64,000 bases of DNA from Fibrobacterota bacterium (GCA_028287465.1 JAQBPO010000098.1:1-64000); one strand, 5' to 3'. Positions 49,888 through 59,430 are shown, counted from the stretch's first letter. Notes: generated by a model from the letters alone, not told the origin. Numbers and translations: made by a program.

Positions 49888-52164
49888 TCAATTCAAGGGA
49901 TAATGGCAGGCGACGCGCGCGCCCGGGCTTTGCTCCAACAAGGGTGGCATGGTCGACTCGCAGACCTTGGAGCCCTTGGACAGGTAGATGGGGCAACGGT
50001 TGCGGAAGGGGCAGCCGCCTTCAAGCCTCACCGGTTCGACATCGGGATAGGCGGAAAGGATTTCCCGGATGCCGGGATCCAAGCTCGGGGTCGACGCCAG
50101 CAGCAGGCGCGTGTAAGGATGCCGGACGCCGTGGACGGTGAAATGCTCCACGCGCGCTTCCTCGACCAGGTAGCCCATGTACATGACGCCGATGCGATCC
50201 GCGAGGATCTTCACCAGGGCCAGGTTATGGGAGATGAACAGATAGGACAGCCCCAGATGGCGCTGGAATTCCTTGAGCAGGGACATGACCTGGCTCTGTA
50301 TCGCCAGGTCCAGGCTGGCCACGGGTTCGTCGCAGACCAGGAAAGCCGGCTTGGTGATCAGGGCGCGGGCGATGGTAGCGCGTTGCTTCTCGCCGGAACT
50401 CAGGTTGCTGGGATAGCGGGCCCCGTGGCTCGGATCCAGGCGCACCTGTTCCAAGGCCTCGGCGACCCTGCGCACGATTTCGGATTTGGCAACGCGCCCT
50501 TCGCGCTCCAGGCCTTCCGCCAGGATGCTGTCGATGGTCATGCCGCTGTTCAGGACGCCTTCCGGATGCTGGAAGAGCATGCGGATTTCCTTCCGCAGGA
50601 CGAGCATGCGGGAACGGTTCTGCTTGAGGATGTCCTCGCCCTTGTAAAGGATCTCGCCTCCGTCCACCCCCTGCAGCGCCATGATGGATAAGCCCAAGGT
50701 GGATTTCCCCGATCCGCTCTCCCCCACCAGCCCATAGGTCTTTCCCTTGGGGATGGAAAGGGAGATGTCGTTGAGCGCCAGGAAGGAACGTGTTCCCTGG
50801 GAGAATCGCTTGCGCAGGCCCCGTACCTCGACGATGTTCTCCTCGCCGCCGGCTTCAGCGGAAAGCTTGTCCAGGTTGTAGGTGGATGGCGTGCCCGGCC
50901 CATGGGCCTTGCTCAGCCCGGGATAATGGCATTTGGACCAATTGATCGCTGCCTTGACCGCACCCGGAACCGCGGCGTCCCGCTGGCGGCCGGCAGGCAA
51001 GGCCGCCCGGTCCAGGTCCGCTGCCCGCAAGGCATCCGCCTGGCCGATGGGTTTGCGGTCCTCGCATGCCGCCCGTTCCTCGGCGGTCAGGCTTCCTCGG
51101 TAGGCCGCGCACATGTCGCGGTAAGCGCAGCCTTTGCCGCCGTCGGGATTGGACGGGGGCATGGGGAGCTTTTCGCCGAAGCGGGAGAAGGAATCCAGCA
51201 GGGAGGCCGTATAGGGATGCTTGGGCGATCCCAGTACCGTGGACGATGCGCCGGTTTCCACCACCGCTCCACGATGCATCACGTAGATGCGGCTGCTGAT
51301 CTCCTGGATGACGCCGATGTCATGCGAGATGATGATGATGGACAGCCCATGCTTGTCGCGCAAGGTCAGGAAAAGCTGCAACAGCTTCGCCTGGGTGGTC
51401 ACGTCCAGGGAGGTGGAAGGCTCATCCGCGATGAGCAGTTTCGGCTTGGCGCATAGGGCCATGGAGATCATCACCCGCTGGGCCATGCCTCCGCTGATTT
51501 CGTGGGGATGGAGCCCCCAGAGGTTTTCCGCGTCCACCAGGCCCACGTCCTTGAGGAGCCCTACCCCGATGGCCTTCAGGGCTTTCTTGCCGCCCCCCGC
51601 CTTTACGGCGTCCCCATGGCGGTCCAGGTTGCGTTCGAGGGCCTCCAGCATATGCTCGCCCACGGTATAGAAGGGGTCCAGGGAGGCTTTGGGCTCCTGG
51701 AAGATGGTGGCGATCTCGCGTCCCAGGACTCCGCGGAGTTGCCTGCGGTGGGCGCGTTGGAAGGGGATGTATTTCTTTTCGACGGTTTCCCCGGAACGGC
51801 CTTGGTCGCCTTTTCCGGCCGCGATTTCCTTACGCGTGATGAGCCTGGCCATGTCCGGAAGCAGGCTCTTTCCATCCAGCAAGGCTTCGCCTGACCAAAG
51901 GCCGGGATAGCCTTTGACCAGGCCCAGCAATCCCATGGCCAAGGTGGTCTTGCCGCTGCCCGACTGGCCTATCAGACCTACGATCTCGCCCCGGCCCACC
52001 TCCAGGCTGGCATGGTTGACGGCCTTGAGATAGTTGCCGCCTCCGCCGAACCAGATGCACAGGTCGCGGATCGAGAGCAGGGCGCCGCCGCCAACGGTTC
52101 CATCGGCTTTCACGGGCGCTCCGCCGCTTGATGTCCCATGGGACTTCGCATCAACGTCCTTCAC
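49888..52164 (-). CDS. Fused OppD-OppF-type peptide ABC transporter ATPase
   Basis: A 758-residue protein with two ABC ATPase modules. Module 1: Walker A GLIGQSGSGKTTL (about residue 63), signature GGMAQRVMISMAL, Walker B LLIADEPSTSLD. Module 2: Walker A GLVGESGSGKSTL (about residue 485), signature SSGEKQRATIARAL, Walker B FLVCDEPVASLD. Each ends in the oligopeptide/dipeptide C-terminal region with Cys (CAYRDMCAAY; CPFRNRCPIY). The first signature is GGMAQR and the second SSGEKQR rather than the usual LSGGQ. In E. coli the fused GsiA and YejF proteins have the same architecture. It powers import by the two permeases encoded next; the start overlaps the OppC gene by 14 nt. Confidence 0.95.
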   Translation of the reverse strand: MKDVDAKSHGTSSGGAPVKADGTVGGGALLSIRDLCIWFGGGGNYLKAVNHASLEVGRGEIVGLIGQSGSGKTTLAMGLLGLVKGYPGLWSGEALLDGKSLLPDMARLITRKEIAAGKGDQGRSGETVEKKYIPFQRAHRRQLRGVLGREIATIFQEPKASLDPFYTVGEHMLEALERNLDRHGDAVKAGGGKKALKAIGVGLLKDVGLVDAENLWGLHPHEISGGMAQRVMISMALCAKPKLLIADEPSTSLDVTTQAKLLQLFLTLRDKHGLSIIIISHDIGVIQEISSRIYVMHRGAVVETGASSTVLGSPKHPYTASLLDSFSRFGEKLPMPPSNPDGGKGCAYRDMCAAYRGSLTAEERAACEDRKPIGQADALRAADLDRAALPAGRQRDAAVPGAVKAAINWSKCHYPGLSKAHGPGTPSTYNLDKLSAEAGGEENIVEVRGLRKRFSQGTRSFLALNDISLSIPKGKTYGLVGESGSGKSTLGLSIMALQGVDGGEILYKGEDILKQNRSRMLVLRKEIRMLFQHPEGVLNSGMTIDSILAEGLEREGRVAKSEIVRRVAEALEQVRLDPSHGARYPSNLSSGEKQRATIARALITKPAFLVCDEPVASLDLAIQSQVMSLLKEFQRHLGLSYLFISHNLALVKILADRIGVMYMGYLVEEARVEHFTVHGVRHPYTRLLLASTPSLDPGIREILSAYPDVEPVRLEGGCPFRNRCPIYLSKGSKVCESTMPPLLEQSPGARVACHYPLN

Positions 52165-53248
52165 GGTATGCCAGCCTCGCGTTCAACCCGTCGCCCAGGT
52201 AGAAGAATCCCAGGATGGCCAGGATGATGGCCACCGCGGGGAAGAAGGTTATCCAGTAGAAGCCGCTGAAGAAGGACATCTGGCTGCCTTCGATGATGTT
52301 GCCCCAGGAGACTTCCGGTGGCTTGGTGCCGAACTGCAGGTAGCTCAGGGTGGTTTCCACCAGGATGGACTCGGCCATGATCAAGGAGAATTGGATGAAG
52401 AAGACCGCGCGGTTCTGATACCAGAAAAGATGGCGGTACAGGATCGTGAAGTCGCTCAGGGCCGCCTCCTTCGCGGCCAGGATGAAACCCATGTTGGAAA
52501 GGATGCGGACCCGGGTGGCGATCAGTTCCGAGACGCGGGGGATCAGGGTCGCCCCCAGAACGCCCATCGTGTAATAGACGTTTGGTTCCAAGGCGCAGAT
52601 GACGACCAGGATGAGGACCAACCGGGGAAGGGACAGGATGGTGCTGTTGAAGGTGCCTACGATCTTGCGCACGCGGCCCCCGTAGTATCCCGCGAAAAGC
52701 CCCAGGGGAACCCCCAGCCCCAGGGCGAAGGCGCAGGTCACCAGGCCGGGCAGGAAGCAATTCCGGGCCCCGGCGATCAGCAGGGCCAGCATGTCGCGGC
52801 CGTTCTTGTCGGTGCCCAGGACATGAGGCTTGGCTTTGCCCGCTTCCGACCGGTTGTCGCTCTCCCCTGTTTCAGGCACCCGACCGTTTCCGGTGCCGCT
52901 TCCTTCCATGCCGGTTGCGGTGCCCGCGGCGGCGCTATCCTGTACGCCGAGGAAATCCAGGTCTTCATCGTCCGAGCTAACCGGGCGAGCATGATTCTCC
53001 CCGCCGCGCCCGCCCGCCTGGTTGCGGGCCTGGATGCGCATGCCCTCTTCCGTAGTCAGCAGGCCCTTGAGCCATTTGACCGAGGGAGGCGACAGCAGGT
53101 TGTCGAGATCCAGATCATCGGGGCCGTATTTGGTCCATGCGCTTCCCGACAGGGTGGCCAATGCCAGCAGGAATACGATGACGCCTCCCGCCAGGATGCG
53201 GTAACTTCCAGGTTGCTTCAGAAACCTGCGGACGGGGGACTTGTTCAC
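52151..53248 (-). CDS. OppC-type peptide ABC transporter permease
   Basis: A 365-residue inner-membrane permease with an N-terminal helix (about residues 16-36, YRILAGGVIVFLLALATLSG), then a 120-residue hydrophilic insertion (Gly, Asp/Glu-rich, no known domain), and five to six helices with the family contact loop AAKEAALSDFTILYRHLFWY (about 255-275; EAA-type loop that docks to the ATPase). It is larger than most OppC proteins (about 300) because of the insertion. Coupled to the fused ATPase gene. Confidence 0.93.
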   Translation of the reverse strand: MNKSPVRRFLKQPGSYRILAGGVIVFLLALATLSGSAWTKYGPDDLDLDNLLSPPSVKWLKGLLTTEEGMRIQARNQAGGRGGENHARPVSSDDEDLDFLGVQDSAAAGTATGMEGSGTGNGRVPETGESDNRSEAGKAKPHVLGTDKNGRDMLALLIAGARNCFLPGLVTCAFALGLGVPLGLFAGYYGGRVRKIVGTFNSTILSLPRLVLILVVICALEPNVYYTMGVLGATLIPRVSELIATRVRILSNMGFILAAKEAALSDFTILYRHLFWYQNRAVFFIQFSLIMAESILVETTLSYLQFGTKPPEVSWGNIIEGSQMSFFSGFYWITFFPAVAIILAILGFFYLGDGLNARLAYREGR

Positions 53249-53258
53249 GGGAAGGGCC

Positions 53259-54167
53259 TCATTCGCGCATCCGCGGGTCCAGCCAGACGGCCAGGAGATC
53301 GTTGGCGAGCATGAAGACGCGGATCAGGAAGGCCATCACCAGGGTGATTCCCATGATGACCGAGAAATCCCGCTTAAGGGTGGCTTCCCAGCTGAGCCAT
53401 CCCAGGCCGTGGAAGTTGAAGATGCGCTCCACCACCACCAGGCCGCCCAGGAGAACGGCCATATTGGTGACGATGATGTTGAAGATGGGAAGCACCATGG
53501 AACGGAAGAAATGCCTCCACAACCGGCTTCCTCGGGCACGCGCCGCCTTGATGAACATTGCCCCGTTCACGTTCTGCACTTCCAGGGAGATGAAGCGCAC
53601 GAACTCGCCGATGGTCCCGTTGCCTACCGCCAGGACGAATATGGGCAGGGAGTAATAGCTGACGTAGGGCCAGAATTGGAAGGGACCCTCGGGAGGGGCG
53701 GTCACGTAGAACCGAAAGACGCCGAATACGACGGCCAGGACGATGTACCCGAGCACGAACACGGGTATTGAGGAAAGGGTATAGACGGCCAGGCTGATGA
53801 ACTTTCCCAGAGGCGAGACCGGGCGTAACCCGCGATACACGCCCAAAGGAATCGCAACCAGGAGGGACAGGAACAGGGAGCCGAAGGCGAGCAAGAGAGT
53901 GGGAGGCATATACTCGCCAATCAGGGAAGAAACCTTGGCCCCGTTGACCATGGAGATGCCGAAATCCAGGGTCAGGCACCCCTTGAACCAAAGGAAGTAT
54001 TGGACGATCATCGGGCGGTCCAGGTACAACTGGTGGGCCGTGGACGGGGAAAGGTTGTGGATTTCGGCGATGTCGCCGGGCGTCAGGTGGATGATCCCGA
54101 AAATCAGGAAAGAAACCAGGAGCAGGGAGCCGGCGAAAAAACCGACGATCTTGGCGATGGTCCGCAT
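53259..54167 (-). CDS. OppB-type peptide ABC transporter permease
   Basis: A 302-residue permease with six hydrophobic helices, starting RTIAKIVGFFAGSLLLVSFLIFG and with the docking loop KAARARGSRLWRHFFRSMVLP near residue 210. It is the partner of the OppC gene 10 nt downstream. Together they form the substrate pore. No upstream gene overlaps; the next minus-strand gene is a small lipoprotein 145 nt away, with an inverted repeat between. Confidence 0.93.
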   Translation of the reverse strand: MRTIAKIVGFFAGSLLLVSFLIFGIIHLTPGDIAEIHNLSPSTAHQLYLDRPMIVQYFLWFKGCLTLDFGISMVNGAKVSSLIGEYMPPTLLLAFGSLFLSLLVAIPLGVYRGLRPVSPLGKFISLAVYTLSSIPVFVLGYIVLAVVFGVFRFYVTAPPEGPFQFWPYVSYYSLPIFVLAVGNGTIGEFVRFISLEVQNVNGAMFIKAARARGSRLWRHFFRSMVLPIFNIIVTNMAVLLGGLVVVERIFNFHGLGWLSWEATLKRDFSVIMGITLVMAFLIRVFMLANDLLAVWLDPRMRE

Positions 54168-54238
54168 CCCTTTATTCCAACCCCTTCAAGAAGCCCATTC
54201 CCGACCTATTATGGCTTTCCGGACGGCCTACTAACAAG

Positions 54239-54270
54239 TCGCGGCCCGCTGCTATGCCGCAGGGCCGCGA
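54239..54270. repeat. Inverted repeat TCGCGGCCC / GGGCCGCGA
   Basis: Arms of 9 bp (54239-54247 and 54262-54270) around a 14-nt spacer, in the gap between the lipoprotein and OppB genes. No T tract on either strand. It may adjust the level of the downstream permease transcript. Confidence 0.45.
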
Positions 54271-54312
54271 TTCCGGCCTTGTTCGGGCCCCGATCATGTA
54301 AGAGACAAGGAA

Positions 54313-54720
54313 CTAAGGGCTGGACTTGAGGATCTTCTCGCCCATGCCGGTCGTATTGCCTTCATTGGGCCCGCCTTCCATCACGGCATCCTTGCCGTCG
54401 ATTTCCCGGGAAAGCCGGACAACGATATTCTTATTCGAGCCCTTCTTGGGCTTGAAGGAGCGGACATAACCCATGTTCCCGTCCTTGTCCTCGGCGATCA
54501 AGGTGTATTCGTTCTCCTCGATGACATTGCGGCCGATCTTGAAAACGCCTTCCTTGGTCACGCGGACGGATTCCGTCCGGGGGCTGGTATAGACGACCAC
54601 GCTCGGTTCCGTGAGCTTGGAACCATCCGGCTTCACCACCTGGCCGCTCATGGTGGTCCCGCATGCCGCCAGGACCAGGGGCAGCAGGGCCAATCCGAAA
54701 CCAAGGCGATTCCGCTTCAT
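54313..54720 (-). CDS. Small lipoprotein
   Basis: A 135-residue lipoprotein. Signal peptide MKRNRLGFGLALLPLVLAACG has the lipobox LAAC; the mature Cys carries the lipid. The mature part looks like a beta-sandwich (GQVVKPDGSKLTEPSVVVYT; EYTLIAEDKDGNMGYVRSF), with weak similarity to carboxypeptidase-regulatory-like (CarboxypepD_reg) domains. Start at 54720 has AGGA 6 nt upstream; earlier in-frame starts lack a signal. It lies between the substrate-binding protein and permease genes, so may be an accessory of uptake. Confidence 0.78.
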   Translation of the reverse strand: MKRNRLGFGLALLPLVLAACGTTMSGQVVKPDGSKLTEPSVVVYTSPRTESVRVTKEGVFKIGRNVIEENEYTLIAEDKDGNMGYVRSFKPKKGSNKNIVVRLSREIDGKDAVMEGGPNEGNTTGMGEKILKSSP

Positions 54721-54789
54721 CGCGTTCCTACCGACTTTCAGAGCCATCGCGGCCTTCCCAGGCAATGCAGCGTTTGCGACCATGTGCAC

Positions 54790-56403
54790 TCAATCCCTCT
54801 CATCCTCTGGAATGAACCAGTCGTTGATAAACGTGAAGAACCGGTAGGGATGAACCACCGCCTTCTTGACCTTGTTCTCGATGGCCGCGTTCTTTTCCAG
54901 GGTCCAAAGGAAGGTATACGGGCATTCCTCGGCCAGGATTTCATGCAACTCATAGTTGATGCGGCGGCGCACTTCATGATTGATGGTGGTGGAGAATTTC
55001 TGGAGCAGGCTGTCCACCTTGGGGTTCTTGTAGGAGATGAAATTGTCTCCGGAAGGCGGCTGGTTCTTGGCCGAATGGAACAGCGACGAGATATCGGAAG
55101 AGTTGTCGAAGAGCCACTCGGCGAACACGATGTCGAAATCATGCTTGGCCTTGACCTCTTCCTTCCACTTCTCGTATTCGCGATGCTGAAGCTCCACCTG
55201 GACGCCCAAGGTCTTCAGGTAATTCTGGAAGCGGAGGCAGACGGAAAGGCCGCCTTCATTGCCGCTGTAGATCGGGATTTTCAGCTTGAACTTGAGGGGC
55301 ATGCCCTTGTATTCGCGGATGCCGTCCCCGTCCGTATCCTTGATTCCGACTTTATCCAGCAGGGCCTTGGCCTTGGAAGCGTCATAGGGCCAGGGCGCGA
55401 CATCGGGATTATATCCCCACGAAGCCGGGGAGAACGGGCCCGAGATGACTTCGCCTTTCCCGAAATAGATGTCTTCCAGCATCTTGTTGCGATCCATGCC
55501 CATGGTGAAGGCCTGACGGACTTCCTTGATGCGCAGGATGGGATTGTTGCTGTTGTACCCGAAGAAGGCGAAGGCCAGGGAGTTGTACGGGATGATCATG
55601 AACTTGCCCGTATTGGCGATTTCCGCGATCTTGCCCGGGGGTACTTCCACCACCAGGTCGATGGCGTTCAGCAGGAGGCTCTGGACCAGAAGGGACATCT
55701 CGGGTTGGTACACCATCTTCACTTCGCCGATATTCGGGGGAGCCCCGTAATGGTCGGTGAAGGCGGTGAGGATCACGTCATGGTTCTTGGTCTCGCGGTC
55801 GAACTTGTAATAGCCGGTGCCGATGGGATTCTTCGAGAACTTCGAGAACTTGGACAGGACGGGCTTGCCGCCGAACAGGTGCTCGGGAACGATCTTGAAG
55901 AGGAAGCGGCGTTCGGGTTCGGCCACGCTGGTATTGAAGTCGAACTTGACCACGTAATCGCCGAGCACCGAGACGCTTTTGATGACCTCGAGGGCCTGGC
56001 GGCTTTCGGGCCGGACGTCCGAGAGGGGGTTCATGATGGCGTCATAGGTGAACTTGACATCATTGGCGGTGAAGGGGGTCCCGTCATGCCATTTCACGTC
56101 CTTGCGGAGGTAAAAGGTGATGCGCTGGTTGCCATTGAAGACGTTCCACTTCTCGGCCAGGCGGCCTTTGACCTCGCCGCGGTAATCGATATAGACCAGG
56201 GACTCGAACAGGAGTTCGGACAGCCGCAAGGAGGTTTCATTATCCGAAGTCGTGATCGGATCGTAGGTATCGGGCAAAATGGGTTCGGCGTAGATCAACC
56301 GACCGCCCTTGAGGGCATCTCCCTTCGCGGCGACGGCATCCATGGCCGTCGCGCCGCATAGCAAGGCCAGCGCCACGCAATTCAGAGTCTTGAAATATGG
56401 CAT
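54790..56403 (-). CDS. Family 5 extracellular substrate-binding protein (peptide type)
   Basis: A 537-residue exported binding protein of the SBP_bac_5 family (OppA/DppA class). A signal peptide (MPYFKTLNCVALALLCGATAMDAVAA) precedes mature sequence GGRLIYAEPILPDTYDPITT, the typical first strand. Further blocks are YIDYRGEVKGRLAEKWNVF, FYLRKDVKWHDGTPFTANDVKFTYD (family signature) and YYKFDRETKNHDVILTAF. The ATG at 56403 has AGGA 8 nt upstream; a start at 56460 lacks one. No lipobox, so it is a soluble periplasmic protein. It heads the importer gene set. The substrate is unproven; oligopeptides are the usual one. Confidence 0.92.
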   Translation of the reverse strand: MPYFKTLNCVALALLCGATAMDAVAAKGDALKGGRLIYAEPILPDTYDPITTSDNETSLRLSELLFESLVYIDYRGEVKGRLAEKWNVFNGNQRITFYLRKDVKWHDGTPFTANDVKFTYDAIMNPLSDVRPESRQALEVIKSVSVLGDYVVKFDFNTSVAEPERRFLFKIVPEHLFGGKPVLSKFSKFSKNPIGTGYYKFDRETKNHDVILTAFTDHYGAPPNIGEVKMVYQPEMSLLVQSLLLNAIDLVVEVPPGKIAEIANTGKFMIIPYNSLAFAFFGYNSNNPILRIKEVRQAFTMGMDRNKMLEDIYFGKGEVISGPFSPASWGYNPDVAPWPYDASKAKALLDKVGIKDTDGDGIREYKGMPLKFKLKIPIYSGNEGGLSVCLRFQNYLKTLGVQVELQHREYEKWKEEVKAKHDFDIVFAEWLFDNSSDISSLFHSAKNQPPSGDNFISYKNPKVDSLLQKFSTTINHEVRRRINYELHEILAEECPYTFLWTLEKNAAIENKVKKAVVHPYRFFTFINDWFIPEDERD

Positions 56404-56526
56404 GGTTCCCATCCTGAACACCGAGTTTATGGCTTTCCGTCCCTTCATGGTCCCTTTCATAAACGGGGGCTGTAGTCATCCCCCGCGGCGTCCCTTGGTC
56501 GCCTCACCCCTCACGGCCTACCGTCC

Positions 56527-56544
56527 CGGACCCTTCCGGGTCCG
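56527..56544. repeat. Inverted repeat CGGACCC / GGGTCCG
   Basis: A 7-bp perfect stem with TTCC loop between the TPR gene stop and the substrate-binding protein gene. No T tract. It may be a weak terminator of the TPR gene. Confidence 0.35.
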
Positions 56545-56594
56545 ACCGTCCTCCGCCTTGGAGAACGTCCATTCCTCACCTCGAGGAACGCCGG

Positions 56595-58022
56595 TCAGCC
56601 GCCCTTCCGGAAAATCCTTTGGGACTCATAGCTACGAGCCAGTCCCGCCGAAATCCCCTGCATGCAATAGTGCATCTGCCTGCACGCCGGGAATTCCTTT
56701 TGCAAATGGTACAGCGTTTCCACGATTTCCTCGTACCTGAGCTTGTTGGTCTTGAAAATCGCGTATGCGTAGTCCGTCATGTACTCCGGGTCGATTTGAT
56801 CGATTCGATTACGGTACTCGATTTTATAGCCCTTCGCGTATTGCTGCATCGCCGCTTCGGCCTGTCCGGTCGCGAAAAGCAGGTTTGCGAAGGTCCGATA
56901 GTAATTCGGTCCGTTCTTCTCCTTCACGGCTTGACCGGCCAGCTTCAAACCCTTATCCAGATCGAAACCCAAAAGATAATAACAGTCGGCGATATCCTTC
57001 TTATCGGAAGGGCTTTTCGCCGAATTCGAGAGGGATTCCATCAGGGATTTCGCCTCGTTCACCTTATTGGTATGGGCCAGTACCTGTGCCTTCAAGAGCT
57101 GCCCTTCGACATCTTCGGCCTTGGTCAGGAACCCGGCGGCTTCCTTCCACTGTCCCAGCCTGGCGCAGGATTCGGAGAGGGCCAAATCGGTGTTGAACTT
57201 GGCCGCCAAATCCGGGAATTTCTTCTCTTCGTCCCTGATGCGCAGGTTGGTCAGCTTGCTCAAGGTGTAATAGGTATCCGAAAGGGTTTCCATCAGGAAG
57301 GGATCATAGAAGTTTATCTGGGTATTCTTGCCCTGATCCAGGTACATCTCGGGCTGCTGGGCGTCGTTGAGGACCGCCTTCAAGGTGCTTTCGATCTCCT
57401 GGAAGGTCGGAGCGGATGTCCGCAGCAGGACCTTCAGCTTGCAGCGCCGGCTGCGCTGGGATTGCCCCCCCATTCCCTGGGGAACCTCGCCTGCCCCGGA
57501 ACCCTTCAGTTCCATGGCCTGCCACTGGGAGGCATTGTCCTTCACCCCAAGATTCATCTCCCCGGTAACTTCACCCAAGCGCTTGCGCGTGAAGAACAGG
57601 AATACGTCGACCATCTCGAGGATGTTCGGGCCCGCGCCGCCGAGTTTCTTGGCCTTCTCGAAGGAGGCCTTAGCCTCCCCGAATTTCCCTGTCTGGTACT
57701 GGATCTGGCCAAGGTAAAGGAAATGGATGGCGCTGGCGCCGGTTTCGATCAGGGCAGTATAGTATTCGGCCATGATGGCATTGGAAAAACCCGAATACTC
57801 GCCGTAAAGGCTTCCCAAACGGTAATAGGCAAGGGACTTCCCCTTCAAGGCCCGCAGGGCCTTTTCATCCAGCTTACCGCCCTCCAGATCTTTATCCCAG
57901 GAAGCGATCGCCTCGTCGTAACGATGCCGGCGGATGAGTTCTACGGGGTCTTCTTTTGCTTCGCTTGGCAGTTGGAGAAAAGCGAGGAAAAGAAAGAGGC
58001 CCTTAGTTCTTGAAAAGGTCAT
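56595..58022 (-). CDS. Exported TPR-repeat protein of the CsgG/TPR/propeller cluster
   Basis: A 475-residue exported protein. A signal peptide (GLFLFLAFLQLPSEA) is followed by long helical repeats of TPR type (AIHFLYLGQIQYQTGKFGEA, ADCYYLLGFDLDKGLKLAGQA, TFANLLFATGQAEAAMQQYA), with an unusual middle section (about residues 165-200) rich in Gly, Ser and Arg. Overlaps the upstream propeller gene by 20 nt, so it is translated with it. It is the last gene of the cluster. Role probably protein-protein scaffold in the periplasm. Confidence 0.75.
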   Translation of the reverse strand: MTFSRTKGLFLFLAFLQLPSEAKEDPVELIRRHRYDEAIASWDKDLEGGKLDEKALRALKGKSLAYYRLGSLYGEYSGFSNAIMAEYYTALIETGASAIHFLYLGQIQYQTGKFGEAKASFEKAKKLGGAGPNILEMVDVFLFFTRKRLGEVTGEMNLGVKDNASQWQAMELKGSGAGEVPQGMGGQSQRSRRCKLKVLLRTSAPTFQEIESTLKAVLNDAQQPEMYLDQGKNTQINFYDPFLMETLSDTYYTLSKLTNLRIRDEEKKFPDLAAKFNTDLALSESCARLGQWKEAAGFLTKAEDVEGQLLKAQVLAHTNKVNEAKSLMESLSNSAKSPSDKKDIADCYYLLGFDLDKGLKLAGQAVKEKNGPNYYRTFANLLFATGQAEAAMQQYAKGYKIEYRNRIDQIDPEYMTDYAYAIFKTNKLRYEEIVETLYHLQKEFPACRQMHYCMQGISAGLARSYESQRIFRKGG

Positions 58023-59301
58023 ACTTGGCCAAATCCACCTTCTCCGCGCCGAGTCTGAGGTCCGAACCGATCAAAACGGAAGCGAAGATCTGGAAATCCA
58101 GGCCGGACTGGCCCGCAAAGACGATGATGGGGTGGTTGGGCAGGCAGTCCACGTCCCGATGGATGTTCGATTGCGTAGTAATGGTCGCCCGGGTGTAATT
58201 CTGATCATAGAGCCACTTTTCCAGGTTCACGACTTCCAGCGGATTCAGCCGGCTGGATTCGCGCTTGGCGTATACGATGGCGCGGGAACCCGGCAGCCAG
58301 GTCGGGCCCGTATAGGAGCTGGGGTAGACATTCTCGGCAATCTTCGGGGTCTTGCCGTGAAGGTCGGCGACTTCGACCAGATGCCCTTGGGGGTCCACTT
58401 TCAATTGCATCACGCCGATATCCACGACCCGGTCATTCAGGTCGTTGGAGATCTGATAAGCTACGAAATGCCCGTCGAACGACCACGAGGGGTGGCTCTT
58501 GTTGTTCGTGATCTGATTGTTGAAGATCTTGATTTTATGATCGTCCTTGAAATCCATCAGGGCGATGGTATAAAGGCCGCGCTTCTTGTTGCCGCTGGTA
58601 CGGGTGGTATAGGCCAGGAAGCGGCCGTCCGGGGAATAGGCCGGGAACATCTCCTCGCCTGGATTGGTGGTGAGACGCTCGAAGGCGTTGCGGGCCTCGC
58701 GCTTGATATCCTTGCCGAGGTACTTGGTGATGTCAGGAACCAGGTACAAGTCGCCGTCCCCCGTGCGAGCGGAAACGAAGACGACGCTCTTGCCGTCCGG
58801 AGACCAGCGGGGAGTGCCGTCGACTTCGGGATCGAAGGTGAGACGGGTGTGGACCTTGGAGCCTATGGAACTGATGTATACATCGTGATTGTTCACGCCG
58901 CCGGCGCTCACGTAAAGGAAATACTGCACGCCGTCGTGGAGGACCGGGCACCATTCGAGTTCGTCCTCATATCCTTTGAAGATGCTCTGGTCGGTATCCT
59001 CATCGATGTTGACGTCTTCAATCTTGCTGCTGTTGGCCTTGGGAGTGATTTGGGTCAGCTCCTTGGTCTTCGAGTCGAACAGCCAGATCTGGCGGTTGTC
59101 CCGGATCTGCCGGACGAAGGCCACGTAATTGACCTGGTTGGGACAGATTTTCGGATGGAATAACTGACCCGAAATCTTCGGATTGTCGCTGGAAACGACA
59201 ACCACGGTTTTGCTCGCGTCCGTCGCCTCGGGACCCGCGAAGGCCCCGGTAACCGCAACCACGCCCACCAGCAAGCATTTGCTCAGGACTCTGCTCATCA
59301 T
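58003..59301 (-). CDS. TolB-like beta-propeller exported protein
   Basis: A 432-residue exported protein with a signal peptide (MMSRVLSKCLLVGVVAVTGAFA). The rest has PD40/TolB-like repeats: SPDGKSVVFVSARTGDGDLY, YSPDGRFLAYTTRTSGNKKR and SFDGHFVAYQISNDLN, each ending in a strand with DGxxVAY-type turn, as in TolB. TolB normally works with Pal and the TolQRA complex, but no pal gene is here, and the TolQ-like genes are at 11 kb. The start at 59301 has AAGGG 6 nt upstream; an in-frame ATG further upstream would read through the repeats at 59326-59430 and is rejected. Confidence 0.8.
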   Translation of the reverse strand: MMSRVLSKCLLVGVVAVTGAFAGPEATDASKTVVVVSSDNPKISGQLFHPKICPNQVNYVAFVRQIRDNRQIWLFDSKTKELTQITPKANSSKIEDVNIDEDTDQSIFKGYEDELEWCPVLHDGVQYFLYVSAGGVNNHDVYISSIGSKVHTRLTFDPEVDGTPRWSPDGKSVVFVSARTGDGDLYLVPDITKYLGKDIKREARNAFERLTTNPGEEMFPAYSPDGRFLAYTTRTSGNKKRGLYTIALMDFKDDHKIKIFNNQITNNKSHPSWSFDGHFVAYQISNDLNDRVVDIGVMQLKVDPQGHLVEVADLHGKTPKIAENVYPSSYTGPTWLPGSRAIVYAKRESSRLNPLEVVNLEKWLYDQNYTRATITTQSNIHRDVDCLPNHPIIVFAGQSGLDFQIFASVLIGSDLRLGAEKVDLAKYDLFKN

Positions 59302-59325
59302 GGAAACCCTTTTCTCCCCATAATA

Positions 59326-59430
59326 GGCGACTTCGCTCCGTAGTTGCTTCGCAACTCCACGCTCGTCGCTTACGAATTCATCGGCGATTCCGCTCCGGAG
59401 TCGCTTCGCAACTCCGCGCCCGCCTCTCGC
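59326..59430. repeat. Tandem palindromic repeat, locus 3 (two units)
   Basis: Units start at 59326 and 59383 (57 nt apart). The first contains AGTTGCTTCGCAACTCC followed by ACGCTCGTCGC, nearly identical to the complement of the locus 1 units; the second GGAGTCGCTTCGCAACTCC is more diverged. The pair fills the gap between the TPR/Pro-rich gene stop at 59445 and the propeller start at 59301. Translation of one frame gives SDERGVAKQLRSE, which is a coding artefact. Confidence 0.85.

Noticed and set aside
54784-56361. Long open frame antisense to the substrate-binding protein
   Set aside because: Shadow; the minus strand gene has a signal peptide and family signatures.
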